The notes under the pieces are model-generated. The model was not told the origin of the DNA and ran no database searches. It saw nothing but the letters and a program-made list of their open reading frames with translations. DNA of 39,076 nt, taken from assembly GCF_902168175.1 (NCBI RefSeq), contig NZ_CABHOU010000102.1, positions 1 through 39,076 of the forward strand. Direction: 5' to 3'. The position numbers and the translations under genes are program-made. Positions 1-7,396 of the stretch are shown here, piece after piece (the stretch's first letter is position 1; the number at the start of each line of letters is the position of its first letter). Origin of the DNA: an uncultured Chitinophaga sp. (GTDB taxonomy: Bacteria > Bacteroidota > Bacteroidia > Chitinophagales > Chitinophagaceae).

Positions 1-105
1 TTGTTAGTGTTACCACTGTTGATAGCCATAGGAAAAACTTACTGGCTAAATTTCAAGCAAAAAATATTGCGTCTTTGGTTAAAATGGCTGCGCAAATGGA
101 TTTAA
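1..105 (+). CDS. Possible 3' end of a truncated ORF at the window edge
   Basis: Frame 1 is open from the first base to a TAA at 103-105 and encodes 34 residues, hydrophobic then rich in Lys, Trp and Leu, ending in KWLRKWI. The composition resembles a real C-terminus, but the piece is too short to assign. A diverged second copy of part of it (KTYWLNF here, KTHWLSF there) lies at 172-209 in a broken frame, so this may be a decayed gene rather than an intact one. No function can be proposed. Confidence 0.2.
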   Translation: MLVLPLLIAIGKTYWLNFKQKILRLWLKWLRKWI

Positions 106-209
106 TCTAAATAATTTTTTTGTCCCTAGTCCATTATCTTTAACGAGGCTCCCAAAAATTCACGGAAAAGCTTACCACTAATAGCAAAACTCACTGGCTG
201 AGCTTCGAA
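10..209 (+). repeat. Imperfect direct repeat pair (10-56 / 172-209)
   Basis: Both segments contain TTACCACT, then ATAGC, then AAAACT(T/C)ACTGGCT followed by a variant of AATTTCAA. The first copy carries extra bases between the blocks. Translated, both give an LPL..IA block and a KT(Y/H)WL(N/S)F block, but in copy 2 the blocks lie in different frames. This looks like two diverged copies of one coding fragment. Confidence 0.4.
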
Positions 210-371
210 AACGAAGAAATAGCCAAAATCCCAAGTGTGAGTCCCGGCTGAGGTCACTAATTTTGGGAATTAAAATAGGTAACACCATAGGTAACCTTTG
301 CGCATGATTTCGGATGGCTGTAGATGATATGCAATTAATTGAAAACGCCCTTAGATGGCGGTTTAGCGCAT

Positions 372-400
372 AAAAAAAGCACTCGTGATGAGTGCTTTTT
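372..400 (-). terminator. Terminator downstream of tRNA-Asp
   Basis: Perfect 11-bp hairpin AAAAAGCACTC / GAGTGCTTTTT with a GTGAT loop and a T-run on the minus strand. It sits about 10 bases beyond the tRNA 3' end and is a standard intrinsic terminator for it. Confidence 0.85.
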
Positions 401-408
401 AAATTTTG

Positions 409-482
409 CGGACCGGACGGGACTCGAACCCGCGACCTCCGCCGTGACAGGGCGGCATTCTAACCGACTGAACTACCGATCC
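409..482 (-). tRNA. tRNA-Asp (anticodon GTC)
   Basis: Read on the minus strand this forms a complete cloverleaf. The 7-bp acceptor stem GGATCGG / CCGGTCC has one T-G wobble, and the discriminator base is G. The D-arm contains AGTCGGTTAGA. The anticodon arm is CCGCC-CTGTCAC-GGCGG with GTC at positions 34-36. The T-arm carries GGTTCGAGTCC. The 3' CCA is not encoded. Anticodon GTC decodes GAC/GAU (Asp). A clear intrinsic terminator follows. Confidence 0.97.
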
Positions 483-560
483 ATTCCGTAATTCCGGGCT
501 GCAATAATAATACAGTTTTTTATTCCTGCAAAACCTTATTTCACTTTTTTATAAAAAAGT

Positions 561-587
561 AAAGTCCCGGCATTACACCGGGACTTT
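561..587 (-). terminator. Terminator downstream of the BSP-family gene
   Basis: 10-bp perfect stem AAAGTCCCGG / CCGGGACTTT with a 7-base loop, followed on the minus strand by TACTTTTTTAT. It lies about 20 bases after the stop of the gene at 608-1336 and before the tRNA, so it ends the tlpA-like/GH92/BSP transcript. Confidence 0.85.
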
Positions 588-607
588 CTCCTTACCGGCC
601 AAACCGC

Positions 608-1336
608 TTAGATAACGGGATTGGCGGCATATGATTTCCACAATTCGGATAGATCTTTACCAGTCCATTCTTTCCAGAGCCCTTCATTGTACTGGCCCCT
701 ACGCATAACATCGTCCAATTTCACTACCAGGTCTTTCTTATAGTTTTTCTCGATCCATACAAAGAACCTGGCGGTAATGCGATAGGCGTTATCGTAGTTC
801 TGACTGGGAGAAAAAGGAGTGAGGTTCCAGCCTGCGCCGGCATTATCTACACCCATTGTATGACGCACGTAATCAGCGATGCCCTCGGTAACCCAACCCG
901 GACCACCACGGCGGTAGCCCTGGATAATATGCATGGCCTCATGCGTCACTACATCAATATCGCCAGGATGTTTATCAAACCAGGCGGGATTGTAACGGAT
1001 GATGGAACCGGCAGTAGCAGCTACGCCATCATAAGCAGGATCAATCAAAAAGATCACCTGCTTACGGGTGTTAGGATTGTAAGTGCTGGCCTGTTTAGGG
1101 TATACGGTGAAAAACGTTTCTATCATCCGCGTTTTGAGGGCTTCGGGAAAGCCTTCTTTTTTGTTGATGAAGATGAGCGTGTAGTCACCACGTTTAATTG
1201 TATCCGACGAAACAAGGCCTTCGGCGCCGATATAGTTCCAGTCGTTTTTCCTTTCCTGTGCAGTCGCTGAAGTGGCGCTTAACAGTGCTGCTGCTGCGAA
1301 GGCGAGCGAGCATAATGATCTTTTCAGGTACATCAT
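608..1336 (-). CDS. Basic-secretory-protein (BSP) family putative zinc metallopeptidase
   Basis: 242 residues. An N-terminal signal peptide (hydrophobic about 8-24, cleavage likely after ATAQ near 27) predicts export; there is no lipobox Cys. The body matches the plant/bacterial basic secretory protein family: THEAMH at 131-136 gives an HExxH motif (H132, E133, H136), followed by GWVTEGIADY (148-157), where E151 is the likely third metal ligand, as in gluzincins. The start may be either of two adjacent ATGs (1336 or 1333). It is the last gene of the minus-strand operon, 7 bp after the GH92 stop, and is followed by a strong terminator. Its position suggests extracellular or periplasmic protein or glycoprotein breakdown with the mannosidase. 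Family assignment is firm; peptidase activity of bacterial BSP proteins is inferred. Confidence 0.85.
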   Translation of the reverse strand: MMYLKRSLCSLAFAAAALLSATSATAQERKNDWNYIGAEGLVSSDTIKRGDYTLIFINKKEGFPEALKTRMIETFFTVYPKQASTYNPNTRKQVIFLIDPAYDGVAATAGSIIRYNPAWFDKHPGDIDVVTHEAMHIIQGYRRGGPGWVTEGIADYVRHTMGVDNAGAGWNLTPFSPSQNYDNAYRITARFFVWIEKNYKKDLVVKLDDVMRRGQYNEGLWKEWTGKDLSELWKSYAANPVI

Positions 1337-1343
1337 TTTATAA

Positions 1344-3626
1344 TTATTTATTAACGGAGAAAGAGTAAGGATAAGCTGTTTTTTCGGTACCTCTAGTTTT
1401 TTCAGGTGTCGCGCTCATGTTCACATTCAGTGAACCGCCGGCCATCAGGTCGAAATGGCTGATCCAGTTTTTATTCCAGGTTTTGCCGTTGAACTGTACT
1501 GCCTTTACATAACGGTTTGTTTCGCTGTTGGCAGGTGCAGTGATGGTAAAGGTTTTACCATTCTCCAGGCGCAGCGTGGCCTTCTTGAACAAGGGCGCAC
1601 CAAGTACATACTGGTCGGTACCAGGACAAACGGGATAAAAACCAAGCGCGGAGAATACATACCAGGCTGATGTCTGGCCATTATCCTCATCGCCGCAATA
1701 GCCATCCGGTGTTGCTTTATATAAACGGTTCATGATCTCACGCACCCAGTATTGTGTTTTCCATGGTTCACCGGCGTAGTTGTACAGGTAACTCATATGC
1801 TGAATGGGCTGGTTGCCATGCGCATACTGCCCCATGTTAGCGATCTGCATTTCCCTGATCTCGTGAATTACGCCACCATAGTAGCTATCGTCAAAATCGG
1901 GTTCCATGATGAATACGGAATCCAACATTCTTACAAACATTTCGCGGCCTCCCATTAAATCCTGCAGGCCTTGTATGTCGTGAAATACAGACCAGGTATA
2001 GTGCCAGCTGTTTCCTTCGGTGAAGGCGTAGCCCCATTTCTTGGGATTAAACGGTGCCTGAAATTTACCGTCCTCATTTTTACCGCGCATCAGTTTTGTT
2101 TCGGCATCAAACAGGTTACGGTAGTTCTGGCAACGTTTGGCGTAAGTTTCTATTTCGGCAGCCGGGCGCTTAAGCGCTACGGCCAGTTTCCAGATAGTAA
2201 AGTCATCGTAGGCATACTCCAGCGTACGGGCGGCGTTTTCGTTAATACCCACATTGTAAGGCACATAACCTAGCGTAGTGTAATACTTCGCTCCTCTCCT
2301 GCCTACTGCATCGATCGGACCTTCATTGTTAGCACCTTTAATGAGCGCCTGGTAAAGCGTTTCGATATCGTAACCGCGCATACCCTTCAGGTAAGCATCG
2401 GCCACTACGGAAGCAGAGTTGTTACCCACCATGATGTTCTGGTAACCCGGGTTCGACCATTCCGGCAGCCAGCCACCTTCTTTAAAATCGTTGATGAGGC
2501 CTTCCTGCATTTCTTTGTTGATAGCAGGATACATCAGGTTAAGGAAAGGATATTGCGCGCGGAACGTATCCCAAAAGCCTGTGCCGGCAAACATGTAACC
2601 AGGGGTTACTTTACCGGTGTAAGGGCTGTAGTGTACGATATTACCTTTTGCATCTTTCTCATAAATCTTTAATGGGAAAAACAGCATACGGTATAAGGTG
2701 GAGTAAAAAGTGCGCACCTGGTCTACCGTACCACCTTCCACAGCAATACGACCCAGTGTTTTGTTCCAGGTATCCCTGGCCTTGTTCTTAACGGTTTCGA
2801 AATTATCGTTGCCTATCTCCTGCAGGTTGATTTCTGCCTGTTCAAAGCTGATAAATGAAGAAGCCACTTTTGCATGCACCTGTTCGCCCGCCGCAGTTTT
2901 AAAACCGATCACGGCGCCAGTGTGTTTGCCTGTCAGTTCGCTGTTCGAATCCTCTTTACCATCTTTCCAAGCGAAGGAATTGTCGAAAGCTTTATCGAAT
3001 ACAATGACGAAGTAGTTGCGGAAGTTTTTCGTTACACCACCGCTATTGCGGGTGCTGTAGCCAATTACCTTTCTTTCTGCGGGAATTACTTTGATGTAGG
3101 AACCGCGATCAAACGCATCTACCACTACATACGCCTTTTCTGTTTTAGGGAAGGTAAAACGGAACGAAGCTGCCCGTTCGGTGGGCGTCATTTCTGCTGT
3201 TACGTTATGATCGGCCAGGTAAACGCTGTAGTAGTAAGGCTTAACGGTTTCGGCTTTATGCGAAAACCAGCTGGCACGCTCTTCTTCCTTAAACTTCGGC
3301 GCCCTGGTTACCGGCATCAGCGAAAACATACCGTAGTCGTTCATCCATGGTGAGGGCTGATGCGTTTGTTTGAAACCGCGGATCTTACTCGCGCTGTAAA
3401 CATACTGCCAGCCATCTCCCATTCCACCCGTTTGCGGCGTCCAGAAATTCATGCCCCAGGGCAATGCGATGCTCGGGTAGGTATTACCGTTGGAAAGCTC
3501 GCCTCTCGAATCGGTGCCCATTAAAGGATTTACCCACTCGGCAGGGTCTGTAACCGGCCCCTGTACGTATTGTGCAGAGGCGTTGATAGACATTAAGGTT
3601 AATGCCGCAATAAATACTTTCTTCAT
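1344..3626 (-). CDS. GH92 family calcium-dependent alpha-mannosidase, possibly acting on mannosyl-phosphate
   Basis: 760 residues, usual length for GH92. A signal peptide (1-18, ending NASA|Q) sends it to the periplasm or beyond. The N-terminal beta-sandwich starts VNPLMGTDS (about 32-40). The catalytic (alpha/alpha)6 domain contains GTGFWDTFR, and GDEDNGQTSAW (645-655) supplies the conserved acidic base residues. The motif that normally reads HGNEP is HGNQP here (603-607), so the expected general acid Glu is Gln606. That substitution is reported for GH92 enzymes that cleave mannose-1-phosphodiesters instead of ordinary mannosides, so substrate may be mannosyl-phosphate glycan. The gene is co-directional with the TlpA-like gene (49 bp upstream, with a hairpin between) and the BSP peptidase (7 bp downstream). 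Family is certain; substrate is inferred. Confidence 0.95.
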   Translation of the reverse strand: MKKVFIAALTLMSINASAQYVQGPVTDPAEWVNPLMGTDSRGELSNGNTYPSIALPWGMNFWTPQTGGMGDGWQYVYSASKIRGFKQTHQPSPWMNDYGMFSLMPVTRAPKFKEEERASWFSHKAETVKPYYYSVYLADHNVTAEMTPTERAASFRFTFPKTEKAYVVVDAFDRGSYIKVIPAERKVIGYSTRNSGGVTKNFRNYFVIVFDKAFDNSFAWKDGKEDSNSELTGKHTGAVIGFKTAAGEQVHAKVASSFISFEQAEINLQEIGNDNFETVKNKARDTWNKTLGRIAVEGGTVDQVRTFYSTLYRMLFFPLKIYEKDAKGNIVHYSPYTGKVTPGYMFAGTGFWDTFRAQYPFLNLMYPAINKEMQEGLINDFKEGGWLPEWSNPGYQNIMVGNNSASVVADAYLKGMRGYDIETLYQALIKGANNEGPIDAVGRRGAKYYTTLGYVPYNVGINENAARTLEYAYDDFTIWKLAVALKRPAAEIETYAKRCQNYRNLFDAETKLMRGKNEDGKFQAPFNPKKWGYAFTEGNSWHYTWSVFHDIQGLQDLMGGREMFVRMLDSVFIMEPDFDDSYYGGVIHEIREMQIANMGQYAHGNQPIQHMSYLYNYAGEPWKTQYWVREIMNRLYKATPDGYCGDEDNGQTSAWYVFSALGFYPVCPGTDQYVLGAPLFKKATLRLENGKTFTITAPANSETNRYVKAVQFNGKTWNKNWISHFDLMAGGSLNVNMSATPEKTRGTEKTAYPYSFSVNK

Positions 3627-3639
3627 ATCTGTTCCTTAT

Positions 3640-3659
3640 TCCCGGCACAGCTGCCGGGA
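3640..3659 (-). other. Intercistronic hairpin between the TlpA-like and GH92 genes
   Basis: Perfect 8-bp stem TCCCGGCA / TGCCGGGA with a CAGC loop in the 49-bp gap between two operon genes. No T-run follows on the minus strand (AATAAGGAAC), so it is not a standard terminator. It could stabilise or process the mRNA. Confidence 0.5.
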
Positions 3660-3675
3660 CACTGTTTCTTTATTA

Positions 3676-4773
3676 TTACTTGATAAATGCTTCCAGCTGC
3701 TTGTCCAGATCGGCTCCACGAAGGTTTTTCGCGATGATTTTACCATCGGGGCTAATCAGGAAGTTGGTGGGGATAGCGGTAATATCGAACATTTTAGCTA
3801 CTTCGTTATTAAATGCAGTAAGATCGCTCACCTGCGTCCATGGCATATTATCTTCTTTGATGGCCTTTAACCATTTTGCACGGTCGTTATCCATGGAAAT
3901 ACCGAGTACGGTGAAGTTTTTGTTCTGGAACGTGTTGTAAGCTTTCAGCACGTGCGGGTTTTCGGCCCTGCATGGTCCGCACCAGCTTGCCCAGAAGTCG
4001 AGCAGTACATATTTACCTTTGAAAGATGACAATGACACGGGTTTACCCTCGGTATCTTTAATAGTGAAGTCGGGTACTACTTTGCCAACAGCACGCTCTC
4101 TCAGTACTTTGGCAGAGTTTTCCATTCTTTTGTAAAGCGCGGTTTGAGTGGCTTCGCCTTTCAGCCAGGCCATTTTAGCTTCCAGCTGGTCGCCGTAGGA
4201 GTGCGACAGGTAAACGCCCATAATGAATGAGCTGAGGGTGGCGGATGGATGCGCATCGATCCACTCCTGGTACATCGCGTAACGGTCGAGGTAAGTTTTA
4301 CGGATTTCTTTCTGAATGCCGGCCACTGCCACAGAATCATTTTCCTGGGTCGCCTTATTCAACTCTTCGTATAACTCGCCAAAATGCGCCAGCCTTGGGT
4401 CGGTGGCTTCTTTATGCTGCCAGTCGAGGTAGTCTTTTACAAACTTACTTTCTCCGGAAATGCGCACATCTCTCAGTAAAGGGCCGTTACCACTCAGGTT
4501 AATTTCTCCCTCATCAAGAAAGAAAAACATATTATGGTCCTGCACTCTCTGCATACCCGCCATCAGCACATAACCGTCGGCCGAAGGGATGTCCAGCACG
4601 AACTTAAATTTTCCGTCTTTTACGAGTACGGAATCGAGTTTGCTTGCATTCGAAGCAAGATACATTTTAGTGCCTTCCTTCAAATTCGGGAAGTCTCCGT
4701 TAACGATTACTTTCTTTTGTGCACTGGCAGTAATGGCTGCAGTGACAAGTAGCATGGTGAGTAGTTGTTTCAT
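3676..4773 (-). CDS. TlpA-like thiol:disulfide oxidoreductase with N-terminal DUF4369-type domain
   Basis: 365 residues with a signal peptide (1-18, ITASAQ). Residues about 22-115 look like the DUF4369 beta-rich domain common in Bacteroidota. A helical linker follows (about 115-225), then an AhpC/TSA/TlpA thioredoxin fold (about 230-365) with WCGPC at 264-268 (catalytic C265 and C268) and the cis-Pro loop as AIPTNF near the C-terminus. It should act in the periplasm as a reductant or isomerase of secreted cysteine proteins. It is the first gene of the minus-strand operon with GH92 and BSP, and starts at the ATG at 4771-4773. The exact partner is unknown. Confidence 0.9.
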   Translation of the reverse strand: MKQLLTMLLVTAAITASAQKKVIVNGDFPNLKEGTKMYLASNASKLDSVLVKDGKFKFVLDIPSADGYVLMAGMQRVQDHNMFFFLDEGEINLSGNGPLLRDVRISGESKFVKDYLDWQHKEATDPRLAHFGELYEELNKATQENDSVAVAGIQKEIRKTYLDRYAMYQEWIDAHPSATLSSFIMGVYLSHSYGDQLEAKMAWLKGEATQTALYKRMENSAKVLRERAVGKVVPDFTIKDTEGKPVSLSSFKGKYVLLDFWASWCGPCRAENPHVLKAYNTFQNKNFTVLGISMDNDRAKWLKAIKEDNMPWTQVSDLTAFNNEVAKMFDITAIPTNFLISPDGKIIAKNLRGADLDKQLEAFIK

Positions 4774-4993
4774 TCTGTATAATTGATGATTGGTAAGGTT
4801 TGTTAAAAGCCGGGCACACCAAATTGTTATCCGCCATATCTAAAGCCGGTAGTTTTTTGTTGATAAGGCTGCGGTTCGTTTCAGTTGATATTATCCCTCT
4901 CCAAAGTTGTTATTCAGCGTTATTTAAGGCTGACTTTTCTCTTCGCTTAAAGGTAATATAACGTTATGGTCTACGCTATCCTTTTAGAAAGGT

Positions 4994-5284
4994 TTAACCC
5001 TTCAGCAACAATTCCCGGCCGTCATTGTGTATCGCCGCTCGTAATTTTAATTGATAAGGGTGGGTAGGAAACAAATTTCTTCTACTATGGAAGGGAAATG
5101 CCTTGTTATTACGACCACACACCTCATCACCAGTACCGTTCATGTAGCCAATATGTAACTCCGGCAAACATTTCCCCTTAGCCGCCTCTGTTTTTTTTAC
5201 ATCTGCATGACGCAATCCGGGGCCATGAACCGGTTGCGGCGGCGGAATTAAGACACTTTCCACGTTTTCCAATAACCCGTTCAT
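4994..5284 (-). CDS. Possible small ORF, unrecognised (96 aa)
   Basis: Starting at the ATG at 5282-5284, directly after the T-run of the GH29 terminator, the frame runs 96 codons to 4994. The sequence has no signal peptide, no membrane segment and no motif I recognise; it contains PPPQP near the N-terminus and several Cys and His residues. The frame stays open further upstream to 5356, but that part would cross the terminator hairpin. It may be a remnant or chance ORF. No function is proposed. Confidence 0.2.
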   Translation of the reverse strand: MNGLLENVESVLIPPPQPVHGPGLRHADVKKTEAAKGKCLPELHIGYMNGTGDEVCGRNNKAFPFHSRRNLFPTHPYQLKLRAAIHNDGRELLLKG

Positions 5285-5318
5285 TAAAAAAAAGCATGGG
5301 CGCAGAGAACTGCGCCCA
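5285..5318 (-). terminator. Probable terminator of the GH29 transcript
   Basis: 9-bp perfect stem TGGGCGCAG / CTGCGCCCA with an AGAA loop; on the minus strand it is followed by TGCTTTTTTTT. It lies about 160 bases beyond the fucosidase stop with no intact gene between. Confidence 0.75.
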
Positions 5319-5411
5319 ATGGCAGCGATAATGCTGTTGCTTCTATTAATAACCAAATCATTGAATCTTTAGCCGTACTGGCCGCAATATGTTAACAGCT
5401 TTAAATAGGGT

Positions 5412-5458
5412 GGGCAGGTGATGCGGTTGGTACTGCCGCGCCCCTGCCCCTTTTTCTA
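5412..5458 (+). terminator. GC-rich hairpin with plus-strand T-run
   Basis: GGGCAGG (5412-5418) pairs with CCTGCCC (5443-5449), with a second short GCGG/CCGC pairing inside the loop; CTTTTTCT follows on the plus strand. No plus-strand gene ends here, so its role is unclear. It may limit antisense transcription into the fucosidase gene. Confidence 0.35.
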
Positions 5459-5480
5459 AGGCTGATTTTTATGCGCTTAA

Positions 5481-7220
5481 TTATTTTACCCTGGTTAGTG
5501 TAAGGTTACGCAGGTTAATGGCGTTCCAGTTAGACGCCGCCGCCTTTAACCGTATTTCGGTAACTCCCTTTGACAATACGGTAATCGTGCCCATATTTAC
5601 CTTCTGGTATTTATTATAGTCGCCGGTGCTGCTGATCTTGTACGATCTCGCATCGCCCTGTGTTTCTACTACGACTTCGCTACGCCGGGCCGGGGTAGCC
5701 ACTTCTGCTTCAAGCGTATAGCTACCGGGATTAGCACCTTTTATATTCCACGACATCCAGGAGGTATTGGAGGTCCAGAAACCGAAGTTCCTGTTGTTTT
5801 CCGGGCCTTCTACCGAAGCGCTGGCCTCGCCTTGTTTGTTATGTATTTCGGCCAGTTCTGCACGAAGATCGAAACCACCGTTGGTACCTGGTTTAATTAC
5901 GTAAGGCGCAATTTCCGGTGTGCCGGTTATTTCTACTTTTATTACAGATGCGATCTTATCGGGCACCTGGGATGGAACGGTCAGCAGCAGGCCATCTTCC
6001 GTAGCTTTCGTTTTGATCATTTTGCCATCCGCCAGCATACTGGCTGATTTTACTTTTCCTTTTAAACCACTTACCAACAACTGTCCGTTGGCAGGCCACT
6101 GGAACACATGAAAGTACAAAGTAGTACCCTTCGCTGTTTTTACTTTGGTGCAACGGCCCCAGGGCAGTACTTTAAAAGGACTGGCGGTGGTGCCATAAAT
6201 GGCGTTGCCGTTCACTTTCATCCAGCTGCCAATAGCTTCCAGGCGATCTACGATCGGCTGTGGAAATTCACCATCGGCAGTGGGACCAACATTCAGCAGG
6301 TAGTTACCGCCTTTAGAGGCAATGTCGACCAAGTTGCGGATCAGGTCTGTATTGGATTTCCAGTTGTTATCTGCGGTTTTAAAACCCCAGGTATCGTTCA
6401 TCGTCATACAGGTTTCCCAGTCGCGGCCGGCAATACCGGTAGCAGGAATATATTGTTCGGGGGTAGTAATATCTCCATTATGGCCACCACCCAGCCTGTC
6501 GTTGGTGATAATATTCGGCTGCAGTTTGATCAGTTCCGCCAGTTTATCGGCGCGTTCTTTATTCATATCGGTAGGCACATCCCACCAGAGTTCTACTACG
6601 TCGCCGTATTCGGTAAGCAACTGGCGGACCTGTGGCACCGCCACCTTGTCGATATACTCGTCCATACTGCCTTCCTGGCTTTTATCCCAATGGCCACGGG
6701 CGGCTGCACCACCCGGATTATACCAGTCGTTGGCCTGCGAGTAATAGAAACCGAGTTTCATTCCCTGCTTACGACAAGCTTCCACCAGCGGTTTCAGAAG
6801 ATCTTTGCCGTACGGAGAGGCTTTCACCACATTCCAGTCGCTGCCCACGGCATCGAACAAAGCAAATCCATCATGGTGTTTGGAAGTGATAACGATATAC
6901 TTCATCCCGGCATCCTTCGCCAGCTGCACCCATTTTTCAGGATCGTACTTAGTTGGATTAAAAGATTGCGCGTAGGTTTTGTACTCATCGCGGGGGATGC
7001 TTACATCGTGCATAATCCATTCGCCCAAACCATCTACCTTTTTATCGTGGTAAACGCCTGCGGGAACTGCGTATACGCCCCAGTGAATAAACATGCCCAG
7101 TCGGGCTTCGCGCCACCAGTCCATTTTACTGGCCGGTGTTTGTGCGTACAGGGAAGTGGTCCAGGAAGATAAAGCGAGCATAAGCGTCAAGCCTGTCTTC
7201 GTTAAAAAGTTACATTTCAT
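5481..7220 (-). CDS. GH29 alpha-L-fucosidase with C-terminal beta-sandwich
   Basis: 579 residues with a signal peptide (about 1-26, SLYAQ). The catalytic (beta/alpha)8 barrel spans about 32-345: MFIHWG (43-48), the substrate-binding SKHHDGFALF (113-122), GFYYSQANDW (157-166), and ELWWD (210-214), where D214 fits the family nucleophile. DWETCMTMNDTWG (267-279) is also typical. A beta-rich region (about 345-440) is followed by a C-terminal sandwich (about 450-579) that may bind carbohydrate. It should remove alpha-linked fucose from glycans in the periplasm or outside the cell. It is a single-gene unit by spacing, divergent from the histidine kinase gene 176 bp away. Fucosidase family is certain; linkage specificity cannot be read from sequence. 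Confidence 0.95.
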   Translation of the reverse strand: MKCNFLTKTGLTLMLALSSWTTSLYAQTPASKMDWWREARLGMFIHWGVYAVPAGVYHDKKVDGLGEWIMHDVSIPRDEYKTYAQSFNPTKYDPEKWVQLAKDAGMKYIVITSKHHDGFALFDAVGSDWNVVKASPYGKDLLKPLVEACRKQGMKLGFYYSQANDWYNPGGAAARGHWDKSQEGSMDEYIDKVAVPQVRQLLTEYGDVVELWWDVPTDMNKERADKLAELIKLQPNIITNDRLGGGHNGDITTPEQYIPATGIAGRDWETCMTMNDTWGFKTADNNWKSNTDLIRNLVDIASKGGNYLLNVGPTADGEFPQPIVDRLEAIGSWMKVNGNAIYGTTASPFKVLPWGRCTKVKTAKGTTLYFHVFQWPANGQLLVSGLKGKVKSASMLADGKMIKTKATEDGLLLTVPSQVPDKIASVIKVEITGTPEIAPYVIKPGTNGGFDLRAELAEIHNKQGEASASVEGPENNRNFGFWTSNTSWMSWNIKGANPGSYTLEAEVATPARRSEVVVETQGDARSYKISSTGDYNKYQKVNMGTITVLSKGVTEIRLKAAASNWNAINLRNLTLTRVK

Positions 7221-7304
7221 GAGATAAAAGACCCGTTGTAAGATCAGTTTAAGATTTGGCTGTTATTAAGCTCCTAAAATTAAACCGGTATTGAGGGCGA
7301 AGCT

Positions 7305-7338
7305 GTTAACGGACATCAAACACATTGTTAACAGATAT
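7305..7338 (+). promoter_or_regulatory. Two direct repeats GTTAACnGAyAT, 22 bp apart
   Basis: GTTAACGGACAT (7305-7316) and GTTAACAGATAT (7327-7338) match at 10 of 12 positions with start-to-start spacing of 22 bp, about two helical turns. They lie between the divergent fucosidase and histidine kinase genes. Direct repeats in this phasing are what OmpR-type regulators tend to bind, so the adjacent response regulator is a candidate ligand. This is inference only. Confidence 0.35.
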
Positions 7339-7396
7339 TAAATGGCCGCAAAATAGTATCACCCTATGGTAAGAATATTTATCTTCATCCCGGTTT

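Larger units (their letters stand above)
1..408. other. Gene-poor stretch left of tRNA-Asp with degraded coding fragments
   Basis: No intact gene is visible. The stretch holds an imperfect direct repeat (10-56 and 172-209), a short GGTAAC direct repeat near 277-296, and the tRNA terminator at 372-400. It lies on the 3' side of the tRNA, the side where tRNA-targeting elements usually insert. That would fit remnants of an old insertion, but no integrase or duplicated tRNA end can be seen within the window. Confidence 0.35.
4774..5480. other. Intergenic region between the TlpA-like operon and GH29
   Basis: Contains the presumed GH29 terminator (5285-5318), a plus-strand GC-rich hairpin (5412-5449) and one weak small ORF (4994-5284, minus). 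No recognisable promoter box for the TlpA-like gene is evident in the 220 bp upstream of it. Confidence 0.4.

Noticed and set aside
860..1270. 136-codon plus-strand frame
   Set aside because: It lies antisense within the BSP-family gene, which has a signal peptide and HExxH motif; nothing supports the plus strand.
6108..7172. 354-codon plus-strand frame opposite the fucosidase gene
   Set aside because: It is a mirror of a highly conserved GH29 gene; its translation has no family features and the minus-strand protein explains the sequence fully.
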